Source: Dillenia suffruticosa
Lineage: Eukaryota; Streptophyta; Magnoliopsida; Dilleniales; Dilleniaceae
Direction of reading: 5' to 3'
DNA: 64,000 bases
Assembly (NCBI GenBank): GCA_033439265.1
Contig: JAVTVX010000013.1
Coordinates: forward strand, 16,162,500-16,226,499
Shown piece after piece: positions 36,975-49,679 of the stretch (position 1 is the stretch's first letter; every line of letters starts with the position of its first letter). Both the position numbers and the translations under genes were made by a program. The notes beneath the pieces are model-generated. The model searched no databases, had not been told where the DNA came from, and saw only the letters and a list, made by a program, of their open reading frames with translations.

Positions 36975-39210
36975 AAGATCAGTGAATTTTGCCATTTCTT
37001 TTGGCTACTTCTTTATCCTTCGCTTGTTTCATTTTTTGAATCTTCTACCATGAGGTTTCGAATGCTGCCATTAAAAGAAATGTGCAGCTGAGTCCTTGGC
37101 TTCTATCTTGGACATATGGATATCTTTGTTAGTTGCTTTTCAGTTTCAGGTGGCACAAAGGTTTAACTTGAACACACAATAGTTTAGTCCTTGAATTTTG
37201 GTAATCTTGTCACAAAATTTTCAGTTTCTAGTATTTCTTTTCTGTTGGGTTACGTTCTTTTGGAAACACCCCCCCAAAAAAAATGCCTATGAACGTGCAT
37301 ACGGGAAACAACATGGACATTGCAACAAGTCAAATTTATGGAAGTTTTATACAATTTATAGTGTCCATCGTGTTTAGATAGATACAAATTCAGTAGTAAG
37401 ATGAACATGACATGTACAAAATTAGAAACACATGGAATTTTGGTTTGAAGCTGGGGAGAAATATTTATGGCATGCTATGTTTACTGCCATGAAAATAAGG
37501 AACTTGATTTTCTCTGTTGACATGAATGCAACAGTGTTGGGAAATGGGTGTGTTGGGTTTGAAGTCCATCTTTCTGCAACTCTGATGTCTGAAGTTTTAC
37601 TTGTACAGGATATGGTGGCTCTCTCTAAGCTCATAGTTTCATGCTGTACCCATGCTCTCGTTTTTTATTTTAATTAAAAATTATTATAACCAGAGCAAAA
37701 CAAAAATACCAAGAAATTGAAAAGTTGAGATTTTTTCAAACAGCCTCCAGTTTTGTCTGTTCGTTTTAGGGCTTATTTTTTTGGGGGGTGGTGGGGAATA
37801 TTCAAAATATCATGTATTTAAAGAAATGTTTAGGTACAAAATTAAAAAAAAAAAGGAAAGGAAAAGAGAGGAAACCATTCTCTTAAAACATATTCAGTCA
37901 AGAGAAATACAGGAGGGATAATAAATGTCTATATCGCTCGGGCGGCCTGGCTCGTGTGTGCTTGGTTACCCTTGCACTCGCTCGCTCTACTGGTCTCGTT
38001 CTTGCTCGCTCGGTATCCAGTAAAAATAGAGATTAAATTTAATTAAAAAGTATACTGTGGTTATCAATATAAAAAGGTATTAACATAGTGATAATTTTCA
38101 TTTTTATAAAACATATTTTAATATGCAAAATTTTATGTTTTATAAAAATTTATAAATAAATTAAGATAAAATATAAATAAATGGAATCAAGTCGAGGGCT
38201 TCCCACGGTTAGTTGCCAAAAGAACCAAAAAAGCATACAACAAAGTGTTCCATACATGACTTTGAAAATACTGACAAGCAGCGTGTGTGTTGGGGGGGAG
38301 GGGGGAGAGAGACAGAGAGAGCCCGCAGAGTGAGGAAAGGTTGCTGCCACAAAACATGCTGCTCAAGGTCACAACTGACAGGGCACAATATGTCTGTCTA
38401 TATCAATAATCTATAATCAAATAAAATAATATATAAATAAGCGTGTATTTGATAGAATTTTTTTTATTAATATTATGCTAATTAAAAAATGAATTTTTTA
38501 TATTATCTTTATATATTTTAATAAATTTTTACATTTATCTTTTTTATATATCTGGTTCATTTGTTTGGTGGTATTTGACTTTAGTACAATATAAATTAAA
38601 CAAATGAATCCCAACATAAATTCGCTACAAATAAATGCTAAAAAAAGGAAAAATAAATTCCTTTTTTTTTGCTTAGTAAAAAAAAAATCACTTGGCTTCA
38701 AGAGCATTCAGCTGAAACAGAGACAGACAACTTGTAACAAGAGACTGTTTTTTTTTAAAAAAATAAATAAAATGTGATACTTCTTTAAAATAAGAAAATA
38801 ATATTTGAAATGAAAAACTCCAGGGGTATATTCACTTGACCTCCATTCCATTTTACTTAAAGAAAAGGTTATTGGAGACCATGGACCACCGAAACAAGCT
38901 GGTCCAGCACCACTTGAGCCGTTGCTTTGAAATTTAAGAAAATAAAATCAAACATTTTTCTTAAATATTTCTGACACTGTTCCTGTAGCTGACCGGAGAT
39001 TAGAAGACTACCTAATTCTCAGTGGTCCTAGAAACACCGGATTCATTTATCACCGATTACCAATTTACCATCTTATCTTATCTTGTAAATTGTTCCAACC
39101 ACCAGTCTTTTGCCACATTTGACACGACTTCCCATTGTTTTATATGCTGTGTTTATGCTTCTAATTTGACATTAACAGATAGAAATTAAGTGAGGGAAGG
39201 TTTTAAGATA
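36975..39210. other. LRR kinase 3' UTR and intergenic DNA
   Basis: No further gene. A GC-richer patch (about 37940-38020) with repeated CTCGCTCG words and a G-rich run near 38292-38307 stand out from AT-rich surroundings. Confidence 0.5.
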
Positions 39211-39402
39211 AACCCCCTTTATTTATTTTATTTTATTTTTTGGTTTTCATTTACCGACATCTAGATTTTGTCATATTAATCCGATTCAATTACTGTGAGT
39301 CGATTAAGGGTTAATTTTTCTAAATCTTATTTTTCCATTCTCATGACTTGAATTTAAAATCTATGATTAAAGAGTACAACGTTTTACCGTTACCCCCTAT
39401 GT
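39211..39402 (-). repeat. tRNA-derived SINE, copy 6, degraded
   Basis: On the minus strand it has a CTTTAATCATAGATTTTAAATTCAAG region for the boxes and a 3' part ATCGGATTAATATGACAAAATCTAGATG, with an A/T-rich tail (39219-39241). Short flanking ACCCCCT on both sides may be the target duplication. Confidence 0.6.
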
Positions 39403-42400
39403 AAGCATGCGGCAATCACTATCAAAATATGGATTAGGTGTTAGAGTTGTATAATTAAGAATAAGATTACCATAATCATATGTTTAAGAAATAAGTTAGG
39501 TAATGATCCTAAGTTCCAATTCTAATTATGAGGGTTGAGAATTTTTTGTACACTTTTTCGTTGTCAAAATTGTCTGAAGAATGGAGTTGCATAGGAAAGA
39601 ATCATAAAAACACCTTGAAGTTGAAACGCTCTCCTAACATATCGACCTTGCCATCTATCCATTTCCTTCACCTGTCTATGATTTCGAGGATCTTTTGTAT
39701 TTATTGGAAGGCGAAATTTCATCGCCTACCAAGGAAAAGTATAAGATGTCGGTCCAAACTTAGTACCATATCAAAGGGTGGGGGGGGGGGGGGCAAAATG
39801 AATGACGTGGAACATTGAAGGAGATGGTCCTAAACTTAAAATAAATTCATAGATAGACAATGTACCTCGTCTAAGTTCAAAGAACATTTGACAACTCTAG
39901 TCACCCAATTTCATAGATTGAGCATTTAGTATATGTCACAAAAATGGGTCTAAACATTTCACAACTCAGAGCTTGAATTCAACTAAAAAAAGTTACTTGT
40001 GATAATATAGCTATAGCTAAACTTTGTGTGAGATTATAAGAAATATTGTAACCATGAATGGTTAGAGAACTAATGGGGTTGTATTGATGGGAGTGACCCT
40101 AGGGGCACAAGGAATGAGTGAATCAGTAGTACTAATGAAATATGTGGATTTGGATTCAAAATGCTGTTTGATCAAAGGTTCAGTTCGTGGAAACAGCAAG
40201 CCATGATTGTTGAATTTTTTTGGTTTGTTTGTCAAGCTCATGAGCTCAACCCAGCTTGTACCAAGCTTTTTCTAACAAGAGCAAGAACAACCATCCATGT
40301 CAAAAACTTACCAATGATCATTTGGTCAGACACAACGTTTGCGGTCTTTGATGTATCATTTGTAAAGATTTTGCAGAAAGAGAGAGCTGATCGTCATTTA
40401 CACCGAAAAAAAGAGCTTATCGTCATAACAAGGTGGTTATCATAGACATCAAAACTCCGACGGGGAGCAGCGGATTCTGGGCCAAGGACTTATATTTCCC
40501 GGTCTTCCCTTGGGACCGTTTAGACGAGGAATCTTATGATCCGTAGTATAAGTGGGAAGTTCACTTTCAAATGTTTGGAAATAATTCTAAAATAATTCAA
40601 TTTAATATTTAACGATTATTTCATCCTAGGAGTGATATCACGTATAAAACTTTCCTTTTATCTTTGAAGTTTTGCACTTGAAATACTCTTTCTACGATGC
40701 ATGATGTATTCATGGAATAAAAATTGGCTCTTATTATTTTAACCTATAAACTTTTTTTACTTATATTAACTCCATTTTCATCCAAATTATTCCCCATCAA
40801 GAATATACAATCCAGAATTCAACTTAAATTCATTCATTACAATTAATCAATATAATAACTACAAATCTATTATTTTTTTAATTCAAGATACCGTCAAATA
40901 TCTAAAAATCTTACTCATATTAACCTTAATCTTGCGCAAGTATGCTTTAAAAGTATGCAAGGCTTGTTTTGCCATCCCCTCCACATCCTCCGTTTCAATT
41001 GTTCTCTTTATCTGAAATTAACACGAGAAACAAATAGAATTTAGGGTTTCTGACGGATTCGGTGTCAATTTGTAGTAATTTATTTAAAAAGTTATTATGC
41101 TAATGTAATTTGCTTCATATTTAACTCACGAGTTGAACTCGAGATCTTAATTAAGAGATATAATGACACATTTCACTACACTAATTAACCGTTGGTATTT
41201 AATTTAATAACTAAATTGATAAAATTTAATGTGTAATTTTATTTGATCATGTGCCAGGATGAGAGAAGGATCTCTCATTTAAAAAAAGATTTTAAATTCG
41301 AATCCTCTCATATATCAAATAAAAAATCAGAGATAGTGAGATTTGAAATCATAATAATGGAATCAACGGTCAGTTAGTTTAATAGGATATGATATTAAAT
41401 TTCTTAATTAAAATTTTAGATTCAACTTGTGATTTGGGTATAGAGTAGATTACAATTCCGTTAGAAGGGTAGTCTGTTAAATGAATTATTATAAATTTTA
41501 AATCAAATTAATTAAAACATAGATTTTGATATTAGTCGGTATACCTAAAAAAAAAAAAAATCACAATAATGGACTCGGTGAAAAACGGATTTTCCTCCCC
41601 CGGTGGCGGTGGGTACTTCTTAACAGGATCATTTTTCAAGCCAACAGGACCAATCACGAAGCCGAATAAGCCCAAATTTCTGAACAATCGGGTTTGGGAT
41701 ATACTCCTATTACCCAAAATATATATATATATATATATTGCCTGAGATTGTTTATTAAGTTTGTGCGCGGTCCATCTTGCCTCGATCCAATTATGTCGGA
41801 ATAACTCTGTATTAATAATAATAATTCTTTTTGCAAACCTATAAATTTACTAAAATACAGAATTTTGCAGCAAAAAACAAAAATTTCTAAGTTATTTTTA
41901 TTATTTTACCCTTATACTTAATCGGAATTTTCCTGATAAAATGAAGATTTATAAGTTTGTCAAACAATAATTGGGCTGTAAGAATAGCATTACCCATGCA
42001 GTGCGGTTCGCATCAAGGATAGGATAGAAAAAAACCTAATAGTGGAACAATCCTCAAGTCTAATGATATCTTATAGTATTTGATTTAATAAATCATCAAT
42101 ACATATCCACTTAAATATTAAGATTTAACCTGTCACTTGAACACCATGCCACTAAATTTTTTTTTTTTTTTTGATTACGTAAGAATTCAAATATTAAATT
42201 TCAGGATTGACAGAGTGTGATTGTGATCATCAACCTATCTACTTAGGGACAACACTATGCCACTATGCCACTATATTATTATTATTTTAACCGTTTTTAT
42301 CATCATTTTATGGTTTACATATAGTTTGAATTTATTTAGATAACTACACCCACTTTAATCTTCTTTTGCCTCTAAATACCACTATATTTTCATTTTCATG

Positions 42401-42420
42401 TTGTTTTCAATTTTTCTTTC
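39403..42420. other. Intergenic region, no gene seen
   Basis: Two open frames (39528-39818 and 40161-40445) have no recognisable family. A GAGTTCAACTCG palindromic B-box-like site near 41132 hints at another eroded tRNA-derived repeat. Poly(G) lies at 39779-39793 and (TA)n at 41721-41739. Confidence 0.5.
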
Positions 42421-42655
42421 ATATTTATATTCTCTTTTTTTTTTTTTGTATTTTGACTTAAATCATCGTTTAATATCTGAGACTTTATTACAACTAAATC
42501 TAAATTGATGACTATAGAATCCATTTTTTATGGAGGTGAGTCTCCTAACAAAGGCCTCTCCGTGCACATGGGGAGTCGAACTCCCCCATGATTAAGGGAC
42601 TACAGATCCCTTGATCATCTATGCCGACGTTTGTTGGTATATTTATATTCTCTTT
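42421..42655 (-). repeat. tRNA-derived SINE, copy 7, best preserved
   Basis: The body is 42438-42638 on the minus strand. It has an A-box region CGGCATAGATGATCAAGG, B box GGAGTTCGACTCCCC and a 3' part AAGTCTCAGATATTAAACGATG, with a poly(A) tail. A perfect 17-bp target-site duplication, ATATTTATATTCTCTTT, is at 42421-42437 and 42639-42655. Confidence 0.92.
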
Positions 42656-43639
42656 CTGTCAAGAAAACAAGCATTAGAAGGTATGAGTATAACTACTACA
42701 ATTACTTAGATCGTTTCTTTAGAAATGATAATTTTTTTCTTTTCAATTTAATAACAGATTTTATAAATTTAATACTATACAATAATGGATAATCATTTGC
42801 ATATAATCATTAAATAATACAATCATTGGTGTTCTAATATCTTTCTTTGAAAAAATTTATCAAATACTCTAATTACAAAACTATATATACTTATACTTGA
42901 AATCAAAACTCAAGCCTTTAGTAATAATTACATTCGAAGGAGTTTCTTGTCATTGCCATATGTAAGATAGTTGTAAACAAGTTGATGCATATTTTTGTAA
43001 GAGATTTCATCTAACTTTTTAAGTATGATTATCAACCCCGAGCCACCTCTTTAATTGTTTCCTCCCTCTTTCGTTTCCGATTCTTACTGTGAGCCCAACC
43101 ATGAAAAATGTATATCGAAATTATTATATTCATATAAAATTATGCAATTTTAGGATTATATTAATCCTCTTTTTCCACTCTTTAATTGATTAGCAAGTAA
43201 TAGCATATTAGTTAAACCATAAAATGAAATTGTATAATAGTATATTTTGATTAACTTATAAGATAATTAGACTGAAAAGAAGGATGCGAAACATAAAATG
43301 AAAATAAACCAAACAATCTCTTCCCTACAATTCACAAGAAGAGCCAATAGATTCCCCTTTTTCCCCCCTTGGCAAAAGAAACATTTCCGTCGAGTTGGTC
43401 TGATCCTAGGGTCCCGGCATCTGATGCTTATTCACATTCGCCAACATCACTTCACAGAGCAGAACGTGAGCCGTTAAAATTGAGAACGTGAGGAATCATT
43501 GATCCCACGGTCCATACTGCATCTTTAATCTTGAAGTACAGAAAATATCCCTCAAACCCTACTCAATCATTTCTCCTTGTACCAATTAAAAAAGAGCTCT
43601 CTCTCATCCCCTTCCTCGCATCTGCTTCATTTTACGTTC

Positions 43640-43640
<1 letters not shown>
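42656..43640. other. Intergenic DNA and promoter region of eIF5A
   Basis: AT-rich up to about 43330, then more GC-rich towards the gene. No clear TATA box was found near the start. A pyrimidine-rich stretch (CTCTCTCTCATCCCC) lies about 80 bp before the start codon. Confidence 0.45.

Positions 43641-43676
<36 letters not shown>
43641..43676 (+). repeat. (GA)n tract abutting the eIF5A start codon
   Basis: A GA run with one interruption ends at the base before ATG. Confidence 0.95.
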
Positions 43677-43679
<3 letters not shown>

Positions 43680-46600
43680 TCTGACGAGGAGCATCACTTT
43701 GACTCGAAGGCCGACGCCGGGGCTTCAAAGACATTCCCTCAACAGGCTGGAACGATTCGCAAGAATGGCTATATTGTGATTAAGAACAGGCCCTGCAAGG
43801 TATAAATTTTTTTTGATTAACCTGTCTTGGATTCTTGGAATTATTTTAATTTGATTCATGGATTTTGATTTTCTGAGCATATTTTCATCTGGGTATATGT
43901 TAGTTTTTTTCCTAATATTGTGATCAAGGGTCAGTACCCTTTTGTGGATTCCTCTATTTGTTTTGATTTGTTTGATGGGCTTTGTTTTTCTTTGCATATT
44001 TTCATCTGGGTTTGTGTACTTTGTTTGATTTTTCTGGTAATTGATGCTAAAAGTCGTGTCTTAATTCTATAGCTGTTTGTGTTATGTTTAATTTATCTTG
44101 GGAAATTGTTGGGATGTAATCATTGCTGTTGTTATGTTCATTAATAGGAATTTTGTATGTGTTGTTCCATTTTGTTCATCTTATGATATACTTATGAGCT
44201 GAAATTAGGGTCGATCGGATGTGCTTGTTCCAAGCTCGATGTTTGATTCCATTTTGTTGATCTTACTTTTTTTCCCAAATGCTTTACATGCAACAAAGCT
44301 TTATAGGATCCAATTCTGGGTTGGAATAAAAAAGATTGTCGTGAATTTGTTGTTATGGTGTATCAAAAACTTGGTATCTCAATCATTTCTGATATACTTT
44401 TGCGTTTTATTTTGTGTTTGAATCAAATTGAAAATTATTGTCAGACTTATTTTTTGATGTCAAGGATCTCTTGTGTTGGATATAGATTGATTATGTCTTA
44501 ACTTGTAAAAAAGAAATTGGGAGGTTATTGAAAAAGTTAGGAAGTGGAGCCTTAAAAGCATTGTTGAATGATTGAGTGCTGAGAAGATTAGTGGTCATCA
44601 AATAACATCACTCAAAGGATTTATCTGAATTCGCAAGTGCATTAGGTTACAATAACTTGGATTCTGGGGGAAAAGATGAAAGATAAATGATAGTTAGAGA
44701 TGGGGAGGAAATTTTTCCTGTGGTTTGAGAAAAATTAACTACTTATACACTTCATCTAAGGCTGTTGGTTGTGGTAAATGTTATCATGCTAATATTTCCT
44801 ACCCTTCAATGTCAATGTTTCATTCCTAAATCCATCCTCTTTCTTGTTTGTGCTTACTTTTATATTGTTGCATGTGATAGATCGTGCAGTTACATTTTTG
44901 TCTTGGATATATCAAATTACATGTTCATTCGACATGTTACTACGTTTATGCCATGGTTACTAGGATTTCTCTACCTCCTAGCCACTTGTAATTTCTGTTG
45001 CATGATCCAAAACATGTACTAGAATGAATTAGGTTACTAAAATGAGTGATCTAAACTTAATAGAGGTTTGAATAAATTGACATTGTATGAACCACACTAA
45101 TAAAAGAGCCTTTTTTTTCCTTTCTTTATTTTAATCTAAAGAGCAAATATAATATCAACACTTTTTCCTTTCCTTTATTGGTTTTAGTATCGGTTTAAAT
45201 TTATATTACATTCACTTATCACTATCAGTCATAATCACACATTAAAACATGTGAAGTGCATGAGTAAAAGCATACTACCTCTAGAAATAGTAATCTAACT
45301 AACTAACTAACCGACTAAATCTACCTCCACTTTTGCATACCAAGAAAGATAAAATACCACATTCTCTTATGTGTACATGTAACCAATAACATAACAAGCT
45401 GCAAGCCACTATCCAACTATCCATTGGTCTAGCCCATACTCAACTCAGTTCAACTAAATCTTGATCCCAAGTTAGTTGCAGTTGACCATATGAATCCGCG
45501 TTTTTCATTCTGCTCTATTTGAATGTCAATGTGTTGCTCTTTTTATAAGATCTTGGATCTGTACATTCAGATTTAAAACCAACCACACCAAACTTGTAGA
45601 ACCATTCTTTGGTTTTTGAGGTTGGTTAAATTTCAGCTGTTAACCTCTAGTGGGAAAGTTATTTTCAACGAGGAGTCTGATGGGGGAAGTTGAGGAAATA
45701 AAAAGAAGGAACTTTCAAAATGGAATACTGAGACCACTTCATGCATTTCCCATAAATTTTATGCATTTCTAAAATTTTCAGCAAGGCCAAATCTGAACTC
45801 ATATGTCATAGAATTTATATGTATTAGAAGTTTCTCATATCTAATTAAAAGTGGCTGTGTGTTCTAGATTCTCTGCTGACCAAAGAATATGTTCATATTG
45901 CAAATGTCTTTGTCCTGTTGCTACTATCTTTTATTCTTACCCCTGTTCCTTCATTGAGAATCCTGTATTTTCTATCATTCCGATGAATGACTATTCCTAC
46001 GAATAAATAATTGCTCTTCATTTGCTAAAACTATTGTAGGATTAGGTCACATGGGTAAGTGGACACATATGTGCAATTTAGTGTTTGATTTCCCATCATC
46101 AAACTTGTTTTTAGTCTTTACACACCCTTGAATGGTGTAGGAAGAAATTTGAGCGTCTTCTATTAACGATTAAAATGAGCTTGGTAGGTGAACAGACAAA
46201 ACATATGGATTAAGATGCTTGATTTTGATATAAGTTTGTCTTAAAGATGGTAAAGTGTTTCAGAAGTGGCTTTTGTTTTTCTCCTGGTGTCATTGTCTTA
46301 AAGATGGATTAGTCAAAAACTGTTGGTGCTATAACAAATTTGAGTGTTTTTTTATTAAACGTTAAAATGAGCTTGGTATGCGAACAAACAAACTATATGG
46401 CTTAAGATGGTTGATTTTGATATAAGTTTGTCTTAAAGATAGTAAAGTGTTTGAGAAATGGCTTTTGTTTTTCTCTTTGTGTCATTGTTGAGTTATGAAT
46501 TAGTCAAAAACTATAGGATCTTGAAGAGATGAATAGCCTTCTCACAGACAAGAGACAGACAAAAGCAGTTTTGTTTAGCGCAGAACACACAGACTTTTTT

Positions 46601-48031
46601 CCTTTGGGGCATGGGTTTCTTCTATGGTGTCTTCGACTAGATGCATGTTATAACACAAATTTGTTTGCTTTGACAGAATTGCTAAACACATTCTCTTATA
46701 TTAAATTTTAAAGCAGCACAAGTTATTCACCTTGAACATTCCTAAACATATATGTTCTACTGATGTATTCAAAACAGGTTGTTGAGGTTTCCACCTCCAA
46801 AACAGGCAAACATGGACATGCAAAGTGCCACTTTGTGGGTATTGATATTTTCAATGGCAAGAAGCTCGAAGATATTGTTCCCTCCTCCCATAACTGTGAT
46901 GTAATGCTTTTGGCTTTACCTTTTTTTCCCCCATTAATTCAATTCTTCCTTTTGCTTTTGTTTGTTTCTCATAAGGTTGTTCCCTGCCAACAACATGGAA
47001 AATGCCCTGTTAGTCAGTCTACTCACAGACTTCTTGAAGATACATGTGTGTTAATCTCTGTCTCCATTGGTGTTGCTTTTGCAGGTTCCTCATGTTAACC
47101 GTACTGACTATCAACTAATTGACATCTCTGAAGATGGTTTTGTAAGTTCTCTGTGCAAAATATATTGTTATGTTGTAGGTGGAGAATAATTGTTTTTTTT
47201 TGGGGGGGGGAGGGAAGAGGGAAGTTGTTAAGTCTTAGGTGCTACATGTAAATTTGGAGAAGTATGGCTGGTGAAAATTTGGCACCATTTTGGGTGCAGG
47301 CACGTATTTACTTTTAACCAGAGATGAGCAAAATAATAGCAGTGTTGTTATTTTTCTTGAAACATATCTATAATGTGAAAGCACAATTAGATCTGCTGCC
47401 CCCCCCCCCAAAAAAAAAAGGAAAAAAAAAGAAAAAGAAAAAAAAAATGTGTATCACAGTTAATAAAGGCAATAGCTAAATGCAGAATACCTGCTTTCCT
47501 GTTTCAGACTTCTGTTTTTGGCTTATTTCAGTACGTAAAAGTTACATTACTATATTTATTTCTGAAAAGTGGTTTCAGAAAAATTATTCCTTAACAAGCA
47601 TAGTTCAGAAAAATTATTCCTTAAGAGACACAGCATGATTGCTTGAAATTCTTGTTCTTCAGCCTCATGTCAAACTCAAAATATTGCTGGTAAACAAATC
47701 TTTTGACAATGGCTATTTGATATGGGTCTGTTAGGTGAGTCTTCTCACTGAGAATGGAAACACCAAGGATGACTTGAGGCTTCCCACCGATGAAAATCTG
47801 CTTAGCCAGGTATATCATAGAATAACCTTGTTTGGGTTTGTCCTTGCCTTTCAACCTAACAGTCTTTATTTGCTTGATCATTTTTTTTTTTTAATTTTTT
47901 GTTTCCACATTTGTTCATGTTTGTAGATTAAAGATGGGTTTGCTGAAGGAAAGGATCTTGTGGTCACAGTCATGTCCGCAATGGGTGAAGAGCAGATCTG
48001 TGCCCTTAAGGACATTGGTCCTAAAAATTGA
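43677..48031 (+). CDS. eIF5A: Eukaryotic translation factor 5A (eIF5A)
   Basis: eIF5A binds stalled ribosomes and helps peptide-bond formation and termination; it is the only known hypusinated protein. Five exons, all phase 0: 43677-43799, 46778-46900, 47085-47141, 47735-47809 and 47927-48031, giving 160 residues, the usual plant length. The hypusine loop [12 protein letters not shown] is intact, with K52 the modified lysine by alignment to human K50. The N terminus [23 protein letters not shown] and the C terminus [15 protein letters not shown] are typical of plants. The GA tract runs into the start codon. Intron 1 (43800-46777) is nearly 3 kb, unusually long for the gene's size, and includes a 191-bp tandem duplication. 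No damage is seen, so the gene should be functional. Confidence 0.96.
46145..46515 (+). repeat. 191-bp tandem duplication in eIF5A intron 1
   Basis: Unit 1 starts AAATTTGAGCG at 46145 and unit 2 starts AAATTTGAGTG at 46336. TAGTCAAAAAC marks both ends at the same 191-bp spacing (46310 and 46501). Confidence 0.85.
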
Positions 48032-49679
48032 ATATGTGGCTGTCATAATAACTATAGCAACTGCCATACAAGTTTTATTTTTATGAAGAGGAGTTTAATT
48101 AACTATATTGGCATGCAACATCTAGTAAAGTTGTCACTTAGTTGTGTAATTACAACTTGTTTCGATGTTTGCAGGATGGGAATGGCAACTAAAACAAATG
48201 CTGCTGTTCCTCTCATGGATGAACCCTGCATTTTGCAAGGGGATAAATTCTAAACCTATATTTTGATAGCACCATATTTATACCTATTTTTTTTACGTGT
48301 CTGCCCTTATCTGTAAGTTGTGTTTAGCATACCAGGTGATCGCCGTGCAAGTTCATTTTATCCAGCACAGTGAAATGGTTTTCCTGACTAGATTTCTTGG
48401 AACAAGGCATTATTTTTGTGCCAGAATTTGGTAATAGTACCAAATTGCAAACATAGGAGCCAGCTGTTTAGATGCGGGGGGCTTCTGGTTACACTAATGA
48501 ACTCTTCTTTTACATCCATCCCTTTAAATTGTGTGGTTTGTTTCTTCTACTTTTTTTTTCCTCCCTGCCCGGTTGTTGCCCTTGGCCGAAAATATGGGAG
48601 AAAATTGCCTTTGGTCATCTACTGGATTAAGGTTTTAGGCCATACAATTTATTAGATTCTCCTATTTACAATTTCGTGTCAAATTTTTCTTCATACCCCT
48701 ATTTCCTGAATAATTTCGTGTCACAATTTTCTTGGTTCTACTTGGGGAGCATTTTCAAGTTGTGCAGATTGCCTTTTAGCCTGGAAGTGTAAATTTTCTC
48801 TTATTAGGATTGTTTAATTCTTTCTGATCTTGAAGGTGAATACCAACCTTGATAGGACATGTTACCAATTGCTTCCTGAATTACTTGTACCCCTGAGAAA
48901 AAATAAAAGTGGATAGAAAGAAAGAAAGCTTAATTCAATTACAACAAATAAAGGGATTGATTTAATTATTGCTGTTTTCTGGTCTTGGGGAGCAGTGAGC
49001 CTGATGTTGGGGCTTAAGCACCATGTAAACTTTGGAAGTGACCACTTGTAGATATTGTTTTTTCTTCAAGAAAACTATTTTTTAGTCTGAAAAAAATGCT
49101 ATTCGTCACCCAATACTTGTCCGATATTTTTTCATGGCAGGAAGCACTATTTGAACCGTCCTACCTTTAGGATTTGGCATCTGTCATGCTATGGTTATCT
49201 GTTGATAATATTCTTGGGTAGAAAATAAACCGCAAAGGATTATCCTACGTTGAAATTATCAAACACGGAGAGTTGTGTCAGTAAACTGTTTCGGTCAAGA
49301 AAATCATTCTGCGGGGTACCCGACGCTGTTAATAAGTTTATTCTTGCATCCAATCAAAATCCTGCATAATATCTGGATTTCTTGATATTAGAGAGAGAAG
49401 AGAAAACATGAAGATGAAAAATTTTGCAAGAACTTCAGAGTCAATTTGATGTATACAAATTGCATGAAACTACAGTTATAAGCTACTATAACTATAAATG
49501 TGCAATGACAGAATGTTTATTTTTTTTTGGTACAGTGACTGAATGTTTATCTGCTCTGCTCTGCTCCACTACCTTTTTCCCCCCACAATACGAACAACAA
49601 AAGAGTCGAGGAAATGTAAACGGGGATTCGCAGATTTACCTGTATACTTCTACTCAGAATCCTTACTTGCACTTGAACT
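48032..49679. other. eIF5A 3' UTR and intergenic DNA
   Basis: The eIF5A 3' UTR probably extends to about 48400. Nothing else is recognised before the permease pseudogene on the opposite strand. Confidence 0.5.

Noticed and set aside
37940-38020. GC-rich patch with CTCGCTCG words as a possible gene or CpG island
   Set aside because: Under 100 bp, with no open frame or neighbouring transcript evidence.
39528-40445. Two open frames (39528-39818, 40161-40445)
   Set aside because: No recognisable family; the first ends in a poly(G) tract and neither has gene context.
41080-41190. Possible extra SINE on the minus strand (GAGTTCAACTCG)
   Set aside because: The box is suggestive, but the diagnostic 3' part of the family is absent.
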